Of a stretch of 64,000 nucleotides of DNA, positions 36,751 through 46,175 are shown piece after piece. The number at the start of each line of letters is the position of its first letter. Position 1 is the stretch's first letter. Made by a program: the position numbers and the translations under genes. The stretch lies in the NCBI GenBank assembly GCA_964437945.1, contig CAYTJF010000003.1:1-64000 (forward strand), given 5' to 3'. The notes under the pieces are model-generated. The model worked only from the letters and a program-made list of their open reading frames with translations, was not told where the DNA came from and did no database searches. The stretch is from Granulosicoccus sp964437945. GTDB lineage: Bacteria; Pseudomonadota; Gammaproteobacteria; Granulosicoccales; Granulosicoccaceae.

Positions 36751-37281
36751 CTACACTCTCCCGGCCCGCTCAATGGCTTCTACTAATAACTGTTTCGCTT
36801 TGGCTGCAGACCCCCACTCGTGCACTTTGACCCATTTCCCGAGCTCCAAATCTTTGTAGTGTTTGAAAAAATGCTCGATTTGATCGCGAGTAATTTGCGG
36901 TAAATCGGTGTGGTCGCGGATATTTTCGTAGCGTTTGGTAACCAGAGTTGATGGCACAGTGATTAATTTTTCATCCTGACCACCGTCATCCTCCATAACC
37001 AGCACACCAATTGGCACACAGTTAACCACGCCACCAGCGATAATCGCTCGCGTGTTACAAATAAGCACATCGATCGGGTCCCCATCTTCAGACAAGGTAT
37101 GCGGTACGAATCCGTAGTTTCCAGGGTATCGCATGGGCGTATACAAAAAACGATCGACAAACAAGGCCCCGGACTGCTTGTCGAGCTCGTACTTTATCGG
37201 CTCTCCACCAATAGGCACTTCGACAATAACATTGACATCGTCGGGAGCACTATTGCCTATCGCAATCTTTTCAAGGTTCAT
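36751..37281 (-). CDS. ppa: soluble inorganic pyrophosphatase, family I (copy 2)
   Basis: A 176-residue paralogue of the adjacent pyrophosphatase. All active-site motifs are kept: EVPIGGEPIKYE, DGDPIDVLICNTR, MEDDGGQDEKL and HYKDLELGKWVKV. It lies 216 bases downstream of the membrane pyrophosphatase gene with a terminator between them. Both copies look functional, so a difference in regulation or metal preference is likely but not visible. Confidence 0.94.
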   Translation of the reverse strand: MNLEKIAIGNSAPDDVNVIVEVPIGGEPIKYELDKQSGALFVDRFLYTPMRYPGNYGFVPHTLSEDGDPIDVLICNTRAIIAGGVVNCVPIGVLVMEDDGGQDEKLITVPSTLVTKRYENIRDHTDLPQITRDQIEHFFKHYKDLELGKWVKVHEWGSAAKAKQLLVEAIERAGRV

Positions 37282-37369
37282 AAATTATTAATACGGTGTT
37301 ATTTATCTAGTTCGTTATTATGCAAAAAACAGGCGAATCACAGTGATAGTTTTCGTCACATCAGAATAG

Positions 37370-37424
37370 ACGAGCAGAATAGAAAGGCAAAAAAGACGAG
37401 CAGAAAAGACAAGCAGAAAAGACA
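37370..37424. repeat. purine-rich degenerate tandem repeat
   Basis: Several near copies of GACAAGCAGAAAA / GACGAGCAGAAAA stand beside the hppA terminator. On the minus strand they supply its pyrimidine-rich tail. Confidence 0.65.
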
Positions 37425-37444
37425 AAGGGCCTAAAGAGGCCCTT
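37418..37444 (-). terminator. rho-independent terminator of hppA
   Basis: A perfect 8-bp stem AAGGGCCT / AGGCCCTT with a 4-base loop. On the minus strand it is followed by TTTGTCTTTTCTGC, a fair U-tract. It lies 50 bases past the hppA stop. Confidence 0.75.
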
Positions 37445-37496
37445 GGTCTGTCGCTGGATACATCACCAGCGGTAAAACAATGTTATTTGATCAATG

Positions 37497-39515
37497 TTAC
37501 AAAATGGGTGCAATAACCAAACTTACAATGGCCATGACATTGATCAGGATATTCATCGATGGACCCGAAGTATCTTTGAATGGGTCGCCAACGGTATCAC
37601 CAATAACTGCCGCTTCGTGTGTATCTGAACCTTTACCACCCAGATTGCCTTTCTCTACATACTTCTTGGCGTTATCCCAGGCACCACCAGCATTTGCCAT
37701 CATTAGTGCCAACAACACACAACCAAGCAACGCACCAGCAAGCATGCCACCCAAAGCTTCGGCACCGATAATCAGACCAACAACCGGTGGCGCAGCAACA
37801 GCAATACAACCGGGCAAGATCATTTTTTTCAATGCAGCTGTGGTTGCAATGTCAACACAGCGATCGCTGTCAGGCTCGGCTTTTCCTTCTTTAAGACCCG
37901 GAATTTCTTTGAACTGACGACGAATCTCTTCGATCATTTCCATTGCAGCATCACCAACCGCTGTCATGGTAATAGCGGCGATCAAAAATGGTAGTAAGCC
38001 GCCAATAAACAAACCAACCAAAACCATCGGGTTAGACAATTCCAATGCAAAGTCGGCATTGGATGCGGTCATGGTTTCAACGAACGCAGCAATAATGGCC
38101 AAGGCCGCAAGTGCTGCTGCACCAATGGCAAATCCTTTACCAATTGCTGCAGTGGTGTTACCGACTTCATCGAGACCATCAGTAATTTCACGAGTATCTT
38201 CACCCAGACCCGCCATTTCGGCAATGCCACCGGCATTGTCAGCGACAGGACCATAGGCATCGAGTGCCATGGTCATACCGACCGTTGCAAGCATGCCCAC
38301 CGCCGCTATGCCAACACCGTATAAACCGGCTACTGATGTGGATATAAAGATGATCAGACAGATGGTAAGCACTGGAATAACAACCGACTCCATACCCACA
38401 GCCAAACCGGTGATGATGACGGTTGCACTGCCGGTTTTCCCAGATTCTGCAATACGTCTAACCGGCCCCATAGCCGTGTAGTACTCGGTCACCAAACCGA
38501 TAATAATGCCGCCAGCAGTACCTGCCAGAATTGCCCACCAGATGTTCATGGAAAGCCCCATGGCCCAAACCAGTATCAAGGCTAGTACAACCAATGCCAC
38601 TGCTGAAATCTGATGACCCAGACGCAATGCTTTTTCAGGGGCTTCGCTAGATTTGGATCGCACAACTACAATACCGAGGATTGAACACAACAAACCAGCA
38701 GTGGCAAGCAACAATGGCATACCCATCAAAGCGCCACGATCACCGCCACCCAGGGCTTCAACACTATCAGGACCGGTAAGCACAAGCGTAGATGCAATCG
38801 CAATGGTTGCGATCATCGAGCCACAATAAGATTCGAATATATCCGAACCCATACCAGCTACATCGCCAACGTTGTCACCAACGTTGTCAGCAATTACACC
38901 GGGGTTACGGGGATCGTCTTCAGGTATACCAGCTTCGAGCTTGCCTACCAAATCAGCGCCTACATCGGCGGATTTTGTGAATATGCCGCCACCAACACGT
39001 GAAAACAATGCAACACTGGACGCACCCATTCCAAAGCCATGGATAGCGTGAACATGCTCAGGATTGCCACCGAAGAAAAAATACAGAAAACCCAAACCAA
39101 CCAGACCCAATGCAGCAACACACAGACCCATGATTGACCCACCGAAAAAGGCAACCGTTAGCGCTTCTGCCTGACCTTTTTCGTGAGCAGCCAAGGTTGT
39201 TCTAACATTTGCCTTTGTGGCGGAGAACATACCCAGATACCCTGCAGCTGCTGAACATGCAGCACCAACAATAAACGACAACGTGGTACCAAAACCAACG
39301 AAGATTAAAAGCAACACCACCAAAACACCGGCAAATATACCCAACATTTTGTATTCGCGGTGCATGAAAACCATGGCACCCGAGTGAATGGCATCGCCAA
39401 TTGATTTGATTTTACCGTCCCCTTCATCGTAATCCACCAACATCCGGTATATTACGAAGGCAACAAATAGCCCTCCACAGCCGAAAAGAAACGGCCATAA
39501 TCCGATCCAACCCAT
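37497..39515 (-). CDS. hppA: membrane-bound ion-pumping pyrophosphatase, K+-dependent type
   Basis: A 672-residue protein of about 16 helices that pumps H+ or Na+ with PPi as fuel. Catalytic motifs are DVGADLVGK (residues 184-192) and DNVGDNVGD (210-218). GNTTAA at 452-457 has Ala where K+-independent enzymes have Lys, so K+ dependence is expected. The gate-region glutamate is Glu228 in DIFESYCGS, the position used by Na+-transporting members, whereas plant-type H+ pumps have it one turn later. Ion choice therefore leans to Na+ but is unproven. SD GGAGGA lies before the ATG. Confidence 0.92.
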   Translation of the reverse strand: MGWIGLWPFLFGCGGLFVAFVIYRMLVDYDEGDGKIKSIGDAIHSGAMVFMHREYKMLGIFAGVLVVLLLIFVGFGTTLSFIVGAACSAAAGYLGMFSATKANVRTTLAAHEKGQAEALTVAFFGGSIMGLCVAALGLVGLGFLYFFFGGNPEHVHAIHGFGMGASSVALFSRVGGGIFTKSADVGADLVGKLEAGIPEDDPRNPGVIADNVGDNVGDVAGMGSDIFESYCGSMIATIAIASTLVLTGPDSVEALGGGDRGALMGMPLLLATAGLLCSILGIVVVRSKSSEAPEKALRLGHQISAVALVVLALILVWAMGLSMNIWWAILAGTAGGIIIGLVTEYYTAMGPVRRIAESGKTGSATVIITGLAVGMESVVIPVLTICLIIFISTSVAGLYGVGIAAVGMLATVGMTMALDAYGPVADNAGGIAEMAGLGEDTREITDGLDEVGNTTAAIGKGFAIGAAALAALAIIAAFVETMTASNADFALELSNPMVLVGLFIGGLLPFLIAAITMTAVGDAAMEMIEEIRRQFKEIPGLKEGKAEPDSDRCVDIATTAALKKMILPGCIAVAAPPVVGLIIGAEALGGMLAGALLGCVLLALMMANAGGAWDNAKKYVEKGNLGGKGSDTHEAAVIGDTVGDPFKDTSGPSMNILINVMAIVSLVIAPIL

Positions 39516-39721
39516 TTAACAAGTCCTCCAATTAGTCTTGGTTCAACACAATCGGACAATTGTAACTCAATATGATCGGAGACTCGATAGGTAGATACCT
39601 TGATTTTGCGTAAAGACAGCTTGTTTAACCTATCGACAACCATGCTTTCGCGCTTAGCGTAAAAAACAAGTCAAAATAGTGCGTATGGCATGTTATTTAC
39701 TACAGATTCCAGGGAATAATC

Positions 39722-40072
39722 TTGAACAAACCGATTTACCATTTAGCTAGCCCGGACGACAATGTGAAACTGGAGCAAACCGGAACCTACAGCTCTCCAT
39801 CCCTTGAAACTGAGGGTTTTATACACTGCTGTGCCGCTAATCAACTACCGGGAGTTATCCAGCGCTACTACACTGATGCGAGCAAACTGGTTCTGCTGCA
39901 CATTGATGCTGAACTGCTTACAGAGGAGCTGGTATACGAAAATACCTCTGGTGGCACCGAAGCCTTTCCACATATTTATGGACAAATCAATGCAGCAGCA
40001 GTAGTGGACACCGTGATGCTTGATCAATCAGACATAGCCCGAATTGCTGCCAGTGGAGAATATCAGCCATAG
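39722..40072 (+). CDS. DUF952 family protein
   Basis: A 116-residue protein with the family pattern IYHLAS near the start, EGFIHCCAANQLPGVIQRYY (residues about 32-51) and FPHIYGQIN. The fold is related to glutathione-S-transferase-like or ADP-ribosyl folds in some descriptions, but function is unknown. It starts with TTG after an AGGGA ribosome site. It is divergent from hppA and 43 bases ahead of the DUF2164 gene. Confidence 0.75.
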   Translation: MNKPIYHLASPDDNVKLEQTGTYSSPSLETEGFIHCCAANQLPGVIQRYYTDASKLVLLHIDAELLTEELVYENTSGGTEAFPHIYGQINAAAVVDTVMLDQSDIARIAASGEYQP

Positions 40073-40115
40073 CTCAAGCCGCCCGAACCCGCCGCAGCCA
40101 AACCAGGAACCAGAC

Positions 40116-40370
40116 ATGGCAGAGATCAAATTAAGTAAAGAGAATACGGCACGTATCGTGCCTCGAATTCAGGAGTACTTCAAAACCAAGCTTGATAGTG
40201 ATATCGGGCAATTTGACGCTGAGTTCTTACTTGAATTCTTTAGTACTGAAATTGGTGTGTATTACTACAACCAGGCAATAACTGATGCACACCAACTAAT
40301 CCATAGCCAAATCGACTCTGTTTCAGAGCATTTGCTGGAACTGGAAAAATGGACGCCAGCAGAACGTTAA
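40116..40370 (+). CDS. DUF2164 family protein
   Basis: A small acidic protein of 84 residues matching DUF2164 (IQEYFKTKLD, FDAEFLLEFFSTEIGVYYYN). The ATG at 40116 has an AGGA site 8 bases upstream; the longer frame from 40044 overlaps the DUF952 gene and is not preferred. Function unknown. Followed by terC in the same direction. Confidence 0.75.
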   Translation: MAEIKLSKENTARIVPRIQEYFKTKLDSDIGQFDAEFLLEFFSTEIGVYYYNQAITDAHQLIHSQIDSVSEHLLELEKWTPAER

Positions 40371-40486
40371 CAATGCAATAACATTAAACAATGCGAGTAC
40401 GTATCGCGCCTGCCGTGTTGACAAGGTTAGATACAACACTTATCAATCCACCGTTTACCTTTGCCAATAGTGCCGGACAATACCTG

Positions 40487-41284
40487 ATGGAAAGCTTGCT
40501 CAACATCGAAAATCTGTTAACACTTGGTGCGCTGGTCGTACTCCAGGCTGTGCTGGGTTTTGACAACTTGCTTTACGTGTCTCTCGAATCGAAAAGAGCT
40601 CCGGCTGATAAGCAGGCATGGGTCCGAAAAATGGGCATTGGTATGGCAATTGTGCTACGCATTGTGCTTTTATTCGCGTTGGTGTCGTTAATTGAATACG
40701 TAAAGGACCCCATTCTGAATATCAACATTGACGGCATCATTGAAGGCGTGTTTAACGTGCACAGCATCATTGTTCTGGTCGGTGGAATATTTATTATTTA
40801 CACCGCTACAAAAGAAGTCATGCACATGATGCGAATTGAAGAAGATCACGTTGAAGATGCCAAACCAAAGTCTGTAGGTATGGTGATATTCTGGATTGTA
40901 TTGATGAACGTTGTTTTTTCGTTCGATTCTATTTTAAGTGCGATGGCATTGACCGACGTGTTCTGGGTCATGGCAACAGCAATCATCATCGGTGGCGTTT
41001 TAATGATCTGGCTGGCTGAACGTGTATCTACTTTTCTGGAACGCAACCGCATGTATGAAGTGCTTGGCCTGTTCATACTGTTTGTAGTTGGTATCATGCT
41101 GCTGTCCGAAGGTGGCCATCTTGCCCACTTGCACTTGTTCGGCAATCCAATTGAGTCGATGACCAAAACCACGTTCTACTTTGTTATTGCAGTGTTGGTA
41201 CTGACAGACATAGTGCAAACGCGTTACCAGAAAAAACTATTGGCAAAAGCGGCTAGAAACGCTCCAGCGAATCCACAAGCCTGA
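40487..41284 (+). CDS. TerC family integral membrane protein
   Basis: About 265 residues with seven or more membrane helices. The family signature LGFDNLLYVSLES near residue 25 and the internal counterpart VVFSFDSILSAMALTD near 150 carry the paired acidic residues thought to bind metal. Relatives are linked to tellurite resistance or Mn2+ export. The ATG at 40487 is favoured because the first helix begins right after it; the frame is open to 40391. No other tellurium genes are present. Confidence 0.85.
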   Translation: MESLLNIENLLTLGALVVLQAVLGFDNLLYVSLESKRAPADKQAWVRKMGIGMAIVLRIVLLFALVSLIEYVKDPILNINIDGIIEGVFNVHSIIVLVGGIFIIYTATKEVMHMMRIEEDHVEDAKPKSVGMVIFWIVLMNVVFSFDSILSAMALTDVFWVMATAIIIGGVLMIWLAERVSTFLERNRMYEVLGLFILFVVGIMLLSEGGHLAHLHLFGNPIESMTKTTFYFVIAVLVLTDIVQTRYQKKLLAKAARNAPANPQA

Positions 41285-41339
41285 ACATAGGCATCCAACT
41301 ATTTCCCCAAATCTATTCCAAGGGGCAAACTAAAGGGAC

Positions 41340-41374
41340 GGTAGCCGACTCAACAATGATTCGAGTCAGCTACC
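41340..41374. terminator. bidirectional hairpin between terC and the SET gene
   Basis: A 12-bp stem GGTAGCCGACTC / GAGTCAGCTACC with one mismatch lies midway between convergent genes. Short T-run after it on the plus strand. Confidence 0.6.
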
Positions 41375-41408
41375 TTTCCAGCTATCCCCGGTAAAGCATC
41401 AATCGAAA

Positions 41409-41843
41409 CTACCAACCATAGTCGTGGGTAAACTCTTCGTCTTTTTCCACGGCTCGAAGGGTGACTACTTTAGTGTCTGTCAGTGCACAATTGGGGTTTG
41501 AATCGTGGTTAATAAAACGAAATTCATTGGTGATTTCGAGCCCGATTTTTTTGTTTAACCACAAGACGTAAGTGCCGTCATCGTCTGTCAGCATGCCTTG
41601 CAAACGGCCTAGTGTCACACCTGCCTTGATAGCCTTTGATGCAAACAATCCCTTGCCGTGTATAGGGCTTTGCGCAACATAGGTGCGTTTTGCCATCTTC
41701 TTTGCATTTTTTGCAGCCGCTTTACTGAACCGATCGGCATTAAGCGGCGTCGGCGACTTCTCGGTTGTTTTGGTGTCCAGGGTTTCATGGACATCAGCCA
41801 AAGGTGAATTTGTGATGGATGAATCAGAGTCTGAATTTGTCAT
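41409..41843 (-). CDS. SET-domain protein, putative lysine methyltransferase
   Basis: A 144-residue protein. After a Ser/Thr/Lys-rich leader of about 50 residues comes a compact SET domain: SPIHGKGLFASKAIKAG, then EITNEFRFINHDSNPNCALT with the NH.SNPN motif that binds S-adenosylmethionine, and the closing EEFTHDYGW. Targets of such bacterial SET proteins are mostly unknown. It is the last gene of the fab-holB transcript direction, 83 bases past the pilZ-like gene. Confidence 0.85.
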   Translation of the reverse strand: MTNSDSDSSITNSPLADVHETLDTKTTEKSPTPLNADRFSKAAAKNAKKMAKRTYVAQSPIHGKGLFASKAIKAGVTLGRLQGMLTDDDGTYVLWLNKKIGLEITNEFRFINHDSNPNCALTDTKVVTLRAVEKDEEFTHDYGW

Positions 41844-41926
41844 AACATATCGCGCTTGTCTTTAGCGCGGTATGTTAACGCACTAGTATCGCAGGTCAAG
41901 TAACCTGATAGACACTTTTAAATCGA

Positions 41927-42274
41927 TTACATAGTTTGGGTGGGTCGTTCACCAGCAATTGCTGCAGCCAGATGTTGCTCGATATCGGACTTTGTGGCGC
42001 CTTTATCGTCTTCAGAAAATTGCACACCAATACCAGGGGTTTTATTTCCTTGTGCTCCTGCAGGCGTTACCCAAACGATTTTTCCACTAACCGGAATAGG
42101 CGAACTGTCATCCATTAGTTTCAATAACATGAATACCTGATCACCAAGATCGTATGAACGTGCAGTAGGTACAAATACCGCACCGTTTTGCACGAACGAC
42201 ATGTACGAAGAATACAGCGCACCTCGATCAGTAATCGAAAAAGCGATAATGCCCTTGCGGGTTTGTTCGGTCAT
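41927..42274 (-). CDS. PilZ-domain protein
   Basis: A 115-residue PilZ-type protein (GALYSSYMSFVQNGAVFVPT, VSGKIVWVTPAG, TPGIGVQF). The Arg-rich c-di-GMP motif RxxxR is not seen at the N-terminus, as in the founding PilZ of Pseudomonas type IV pili, which does not bind the nucleotide. It stands in its conserved place after holB, 16 bases downstream. Confidence 0.88.
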   Translation of the reverse strand: MTEQTRKGIIAFSITDRGALYSSYMSFVQNGAVFVPTARSYDLGDQVFMLLKLMDDSSPIPVSGKIVWVTPAGAQGNKTPGIGVQFSEDDKGATKSDIEQHLAAAIAGERPTQTM

Positions 42275-42290
42275 GAGACACCTTCAGCTT

Positions 42291-43280
42291 TCAGTCTTGA
42301 GTCATAAGTCTGATATCGGCAAAAAGTCCTTCAAGCACAGTCGGAGTTTTGAAGCTAGCGCTGTCCGAGCGGTACAAACTCTGCATACGATCGTAAAGTG
42401 TGAACCATTGCTCAGAATCGAGTCGATCGTGAACGGCCGATATCAGCTCTACAGTGGCAGGATTCGCGCCAATCGGTACATTTAACAGTGTCTTATTTGC
42501 TAATAAGGCCCAACTTGAAAAGTTGTTCAGGCAACGTGTAACTGATAGATCACTCAACGAATCAACGATCTTGCCAACACTTGCGCGCATCAGAAATAAA
42601 TCCGTCCAGGCTTGTTGCAATAACTTCTCTGACGCCTGCCACGCCGGCAAGTTTTGCTCAACGATGGCCATCGGACCAACTCGTGCATAGTTCAACTGTT
42701 CTTCAGCATCGTTAACCCCCTGCTCGACCATCCAGTCCACCGCACTTTTGCGATCACGTACGGTTAAAAGCGTGGTTTGGCAACGACTACGTACCGTGGC
42801 AGGCAGCGTGCCGGGACGGCTTGTTGCTAACAGCAATACGGCACGTTCTCCAGGTTCTTCAAGTGTTTTTAACAAGCTATTCGCAGCGTTTCGATTCATC
42901 GCATCGCTACTGTCAATCAATGCGGCCCGGTAACGCCCTGGTGGTGCAGACAATTGCAGCCAGCCAACCAATTCGCGAACCGGATCAACCTTTATGTTCA
43001 TCGCTGCCCCTTCAGGGCTTAGTACCATAAGCTCCGGGTGAGCTCCCGCAATTAGTTGGGCGCACGACTCACACGCACCACAAGCACCGCTACTAGCATT
43101 GCTGTTTCTGCACAATAAAGATTCTGCAACAAAGCGTGCAAACTGCTTTTTACCCAGTCCCGGCATTCCAGTAAACAATAAGGCATGCGGCAAACTGCCT
43201 TGTTCATGGCGACGAAAAACATCACCCCAATGATCGAGTAACCATGGCGGACATTTAGTTAGTGGTGCTGGTTCAGCCAT
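42291..43280 (-). CDS. holB: DNA polymerase III delta' subunit
   Basis: A clamp-loader subunit. The 329-residue AAA+ protein has the loop GMPGLGKKQFA, the four-cysteine zinc module around residues 53-70 (ACGACESCAQL), the LLKTLEEPGERAVLLLATS motif and RSRCQ. It overlaps the tmk stop by 8 bases, so the two are translationally coupled. Confidence 0.93.
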   Translation of the reverse strand: MAEPAPLTKCPPWLLDHWGDVFRRHEQGSLPHALLFTGMPGLGKKQFARFVAESLLCRNSNASSGACGACESCAQLIAGAHPELMVLSPEGAAMNIKVDPVRELVGWLQLSAPPGRYRAALIDSSDAMNRNAANSLLKTLEEPGERAVLLLATSRPGTLPATVRSRCQTTLLTVRDRKSAVDWMVEQGVNDAEEQLNYARVGPMAIVEQNLPAWQASEKLLQQAWTDLFLMRASVGKIVDSLSDLSVTRCLNNFSSWALLANKTLLNVPIGANPATVELISAVHDRLDSEQWFTLYDRMQSLYRSDSASFKTPTVLEGLFADIRLMTQD

Positions 43281-43908
43281 GCTCGATCTCTAGAAACGTC
43301 GACAATAAAGCGTGCACCTGTTCTTGCACCGCCTCTATAGATAAACTGGCATCAATGATTTTCATTCGATCGGGCTGGGATTGTGCTCGTTGCAAATAAG
43401 CGGCACGCGCGCGCTCAAAAAAAGCCAAGGCTTCTTTCTCAATTCGATCTGGTTTTCCGCGCGCAGTCACGCGTTTCAAACCATCGGCGATTGGCATGTC
43501 CAGCAAAAAGGTTAAGTCAGGCTGAAGATCAACTTCTAGTAAGTCGTGCAAAGCAGCAACAACATCAACCCCTAATTCCCTGCCGCCACCCTGGTATGCA
43601 TAGCTGGCATCGGCATAACGATCACACAAAACCCATTTTCCGGCTGACAAGGCAGGGTTTATAACCTCAACCGTGTGCTGCTTTCGCGATGCAGCCATCA
43701 ACATCAGTTCCGCTTCGGCTGAAACCGGTGCTTTCGCGTGCAGTAATAAATGCCGAAGTTGTTCGCCGAGGTCGGTACCACCGGGTTCTCTGGTTACCAG
43801 TACCTCAAGGCCTTGTTGTTTTAGTGTTGTTTCGATGAATTCTCGGTTGGTTGTTTTACCGACTCCTTCAAGCCCTTCAAGCGTGATGAACCGACCGCGA
43901 ACCACCAT
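43273..43908 (-). CDS. tmk: thymidylate kinase
   Basis: It phosphorylates dTMP to dTDP. The 211-residue protein has the P-loop LEGVGKTT, TREPGGTDLGEQLR (dTMP site) and VLCDRYADASYAYQGGGR. The lid ARGKPDRIE follows. Located 6 bases after mltG. Confidence 0.96.
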   Translation of the reverse strand: MVVRGRFITLEGLEGVGKTTNREFIETTLKQQGLEVLVTREPGGTDLGEQLRHLLLHAKAPVSAEAELMLMAASRKQHTVEVINPALSAGKWVLCDRYADASYAYQGGGRELGVDVVAALHDLLEVDLQPDLTFLLDMPIADGLKRVTARGKPDRIEKEALAFFERARAAYLQRAQSQPDRMKIIDASLSIEAVQEQVHALLSTFLEIEHG

Positions 43909-43914
43909 TCGAAA

Positions 43915-44916
43915 CTACCTTTTTAGTTGGTATTTGCGCACCGCAGCATTATGCTCTTCGATGTTCTCAGAAAATTTATGCGTACCAGAACCATCGTGGC
44001 GCGCTACAAAATACAAGGCCTTGGTTTCTTCCGGTTGCATAACAGCACGTATGGCTTCGCGACCCACCATTGAAATGGGCGTGGGTGGCAAACCAGCTCG
44101 TGTGTAGGTGTTGTAAGGGGTATCTGTGGTTAAGTCTGAGCGTCGTATATTGCCATCGTACCGATCACCCATGCCATATATCACAGTGGGGTCAGTTTGC
44201 AGACGCATATTTTTATTCAGTCTTGACATAAACACACCAGCAATGAGCGGTCGCTCCTCCGGCGCTGCAGTTTCTTTTTCAACGATTGACGCAAGAATTA
44301 AAGCTTCATAGGGCGTTTCAATGGGTATATCTTTGTCGCGTTGCTGCCACTCTTCTTGTAGAACAGAATCCAACAGGCTGTTAGCGCGCTTCAAAAATTC
44401 AATATCAGTGGTTTTAGCAGGAAACTGAAAAGTGTCCGAGAAAAACAACCCTTCCGGGTGCTGACCTTCCATTCCAAGCGCATTCATGATGTCCTGATCG
44501 CTCATCGATGTCATGGTTTGTACCAAATCGGTATTGTTGGCCAGGTGTGCACGAAGCTGTTTGAACGAAGAACCTTCTATTATATTGCCAACGTATTGAA
44601 CCGTTTCACCATCAACGAACAAGTCAATGAGCTCCGGGATAGTTGGACTGCCTTTTACGTTGTACTCACCACTTTTTATTCGCGAACCTTTTTCGCTCAT
44701 TCGGGCATAGAGATAAAACCAATGTGGTTTTTCGAGAATGCCTTTATTCTCAAGCTCGGCCGCTACTCGCTTCGATGACCAACCTTTTTCAACAACAAAC
44801 ACTCGCTGTGATTCGGTGAACTCCAACGGGCTGTCCAGGGAGTCGCTATAGTCCGCAAAAACCAGTCCCACAGCAACCAACCCAAGCACAAACAATAAAA
44901 TCAGAAATCGCCACAT
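43915..44916 (-). CDS. mltG: endolytic murein transglycosylase MltG
   Basis: It cleaves nascent peptidoglycan strands and limits their length. The 333-residue protein has one N-terminal membrane helix (residues about 3-21), a LysM-like segment, and the YceG catalytic region ILASIVEKETAAPEERPLIA with the catalytic Glu, LQTDPTVIYG, and YNTYTRAGLPPTPI. The pabC gene often found between fabF and mltG is absent here; only 14 bases separate them. Confidence 0.95.
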   Translation of the reverse strand: MWRFLILLFVLGLVAVGLVFADYSDSLDSPLEFTESQRVFVVEKGWSSKRVAAELENKGILEKPHWFYLYARMSEKGSRIKSGEYNVKGSPTIPELIDLFVDGETVQYVGNIIEGSSFKQLRAHLANNTDLVQTMTSMSDQDIMNALGMEGQHPEGLFFSDTFQFPAKTTDIEFLKRANSLLDSVLQEEWQQRDKDIPIETPYEALILASIVEKETAAPEERPLIAGVFMSRLNKNMRLQTDPTVIYGMGDRYDGNIRRSDLTTDTPYNTYTRAGLPPTPISMVGREAIRAVMQPEETKALYFVARHDGSGTHKFSENIEEHNAAVRKYQLKR

Positions 44917-44930
44917 GATGAATTTTCTAT

Positions 44931-46175
44931 CTAAGCGGCCAGTCCGAAAACCAAGGTACCATTCGTGCCGCCAAATCCAAATGAATTGGACATGGCAACC
45001 GATAGTTTTGCGGAACGACTGGTATGCGGCACATAATCCAGATCGCAGCCCTCACTCGGGTTATCTAAATTAATTGTTGGTGGTGCGATTTGGTCACGCA
45101 GCGCCAACACACTGAACACGGCCTCTACTCCACCTGCCCCACCGAGTAAATGCCCGGTCATGCTTTTGGTTGAACTGACAAGCAATGAGTCACTGTGATT
45201 TCCAAACACGGTTTTAACCGCCAGAGTTTCGGCCAAATCACCTGCTGGTGTTGAAGTACCATGCGCGTTCAGGTAATCGACATCGCTCGCGTCGAGCTTG
45301 GCATTTTTCAGCGCAGCCGCCATGCATCGGGCTGCACCTTCACCGCCTTCAGAGGGTAAGGTCATGTGATAGGCATCGCCACTCATGCCATAACCGAGCA
45401 CTTCGCCGTAAATGTTCGCTCCACGTGCTTTGGCATGTTCATATTCCTCGAGCACCATAATGCCAGCACCATCGCCGAGTACAAAACCGTCACGATCTTT
45501 ATCCCACGGTCTACTGGCAGCGGCTGGATCGTCATTTCGGGTGGATAACGCTCGAGAGGCACCAAACCCTGCCAGACCCAATGGACAAGTAGCCATTTCA
45601 GCCCCACCGGCGATCATGACATCAGCATCTCCGTACTCGATCATTCGGGCAGCATCACCAATATTATGTGTACCCGTTGTACAGGCAGTTACAACGCATA
45701 TGTTAGGGCCCTTGTATCCGTACTTAATGGATAGGTTGCCACTAATCATGTTGATAATGGTGGAGGGTACAAAAAATGGCGACACTTTTCGAGCACCGCC
45801 ATTGAGTAAAGCCTGATGCTGTACTTCAATGTTTGGTAACCCGCCAATACCAGACCCAATTGCTACGCCTACACGCTCAAGATCAAGGCCGTCGGCATTA
45901 CTCAGGCCTGCATCTTCGATAGCCTGGGCACTCGCCGCAACGCCATAGTGGACGAAAATGTCCATCTTGCGTGCTTCTTTTTTTGTGAAGTAGTCTTCGT
46001 GGTTGAAGTTTCTAACCGATGCGCTGAATTGTGTAGCAAAGCTGGTCGCGTCAAAGGCTTCTATGAGCCGAACACCAGAGACACCTGCTTTGATGTTGTC
46101 CCAAGACTCTTTCACGGTATTGCCAACCGGAGAGACCAAACCCAATCCAGTAACGACTACACGACGATGTGACAC
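44931..46175 (-). CDS. fabF: beta-ketoacyl-ACP synthase II
   Basis: It elongates acyl-ACP chains by condensing with malonyl-ACP. The catalytic Cys is in TACTTGTHN, with the histidines in NAHGTSTPAGD and SMTGHLLGGAGG. The frame opens at 46250, but the family start RRVVVTGLG and a GGA-type SD point to GTG at 46175, giving 414 residues. Follows acpP after a terminator and a 310-base gap. Confidence 0.96.
   Translation of the reverse strand: MSHRRVVVTGLGLVSPVGNTVKESWDNIKAGVSGVRLIEAFDATSFATQFSASVRNFNHEDYFTKKEARKMDIFVHYGVAASAQAIEDAGLSNADGLDLERVGVAIGSGIGGLPNIEVQHQALLNGGARKVSPFFVPSTIINMISGNLSIKYGYKGPNICVVTACTTGTHNIGDAARMIEYGDADVMIAGGAEMATCPLGLAGFGASRALSTRNDDPAAASRPWDKDRDGFVLGDGAGIMVLEEYEHAKARGANIYGEVLGYGMSGDAYHMTLPSEGGEGAARCMAAALKNAKLDASDVDYLNAHGTSTPAGDLAETLAVKTVFGNHSDSLLVSSTKSMTGHLLGGAGGVEAVFSVLALRDQIAPPTINLDNPSEGCDLDYVPHTSRSAKLSVAMSNSFGFGGTNGTLVFGLAA

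Noticed and set aside
42291..43280. HolB P-loop as a sign that it is really DnaX
   Set aside because: Length, zinc module and tmk-holB-pilZ position fit delta'; intact-looking loops are seen in other delta' proteins.
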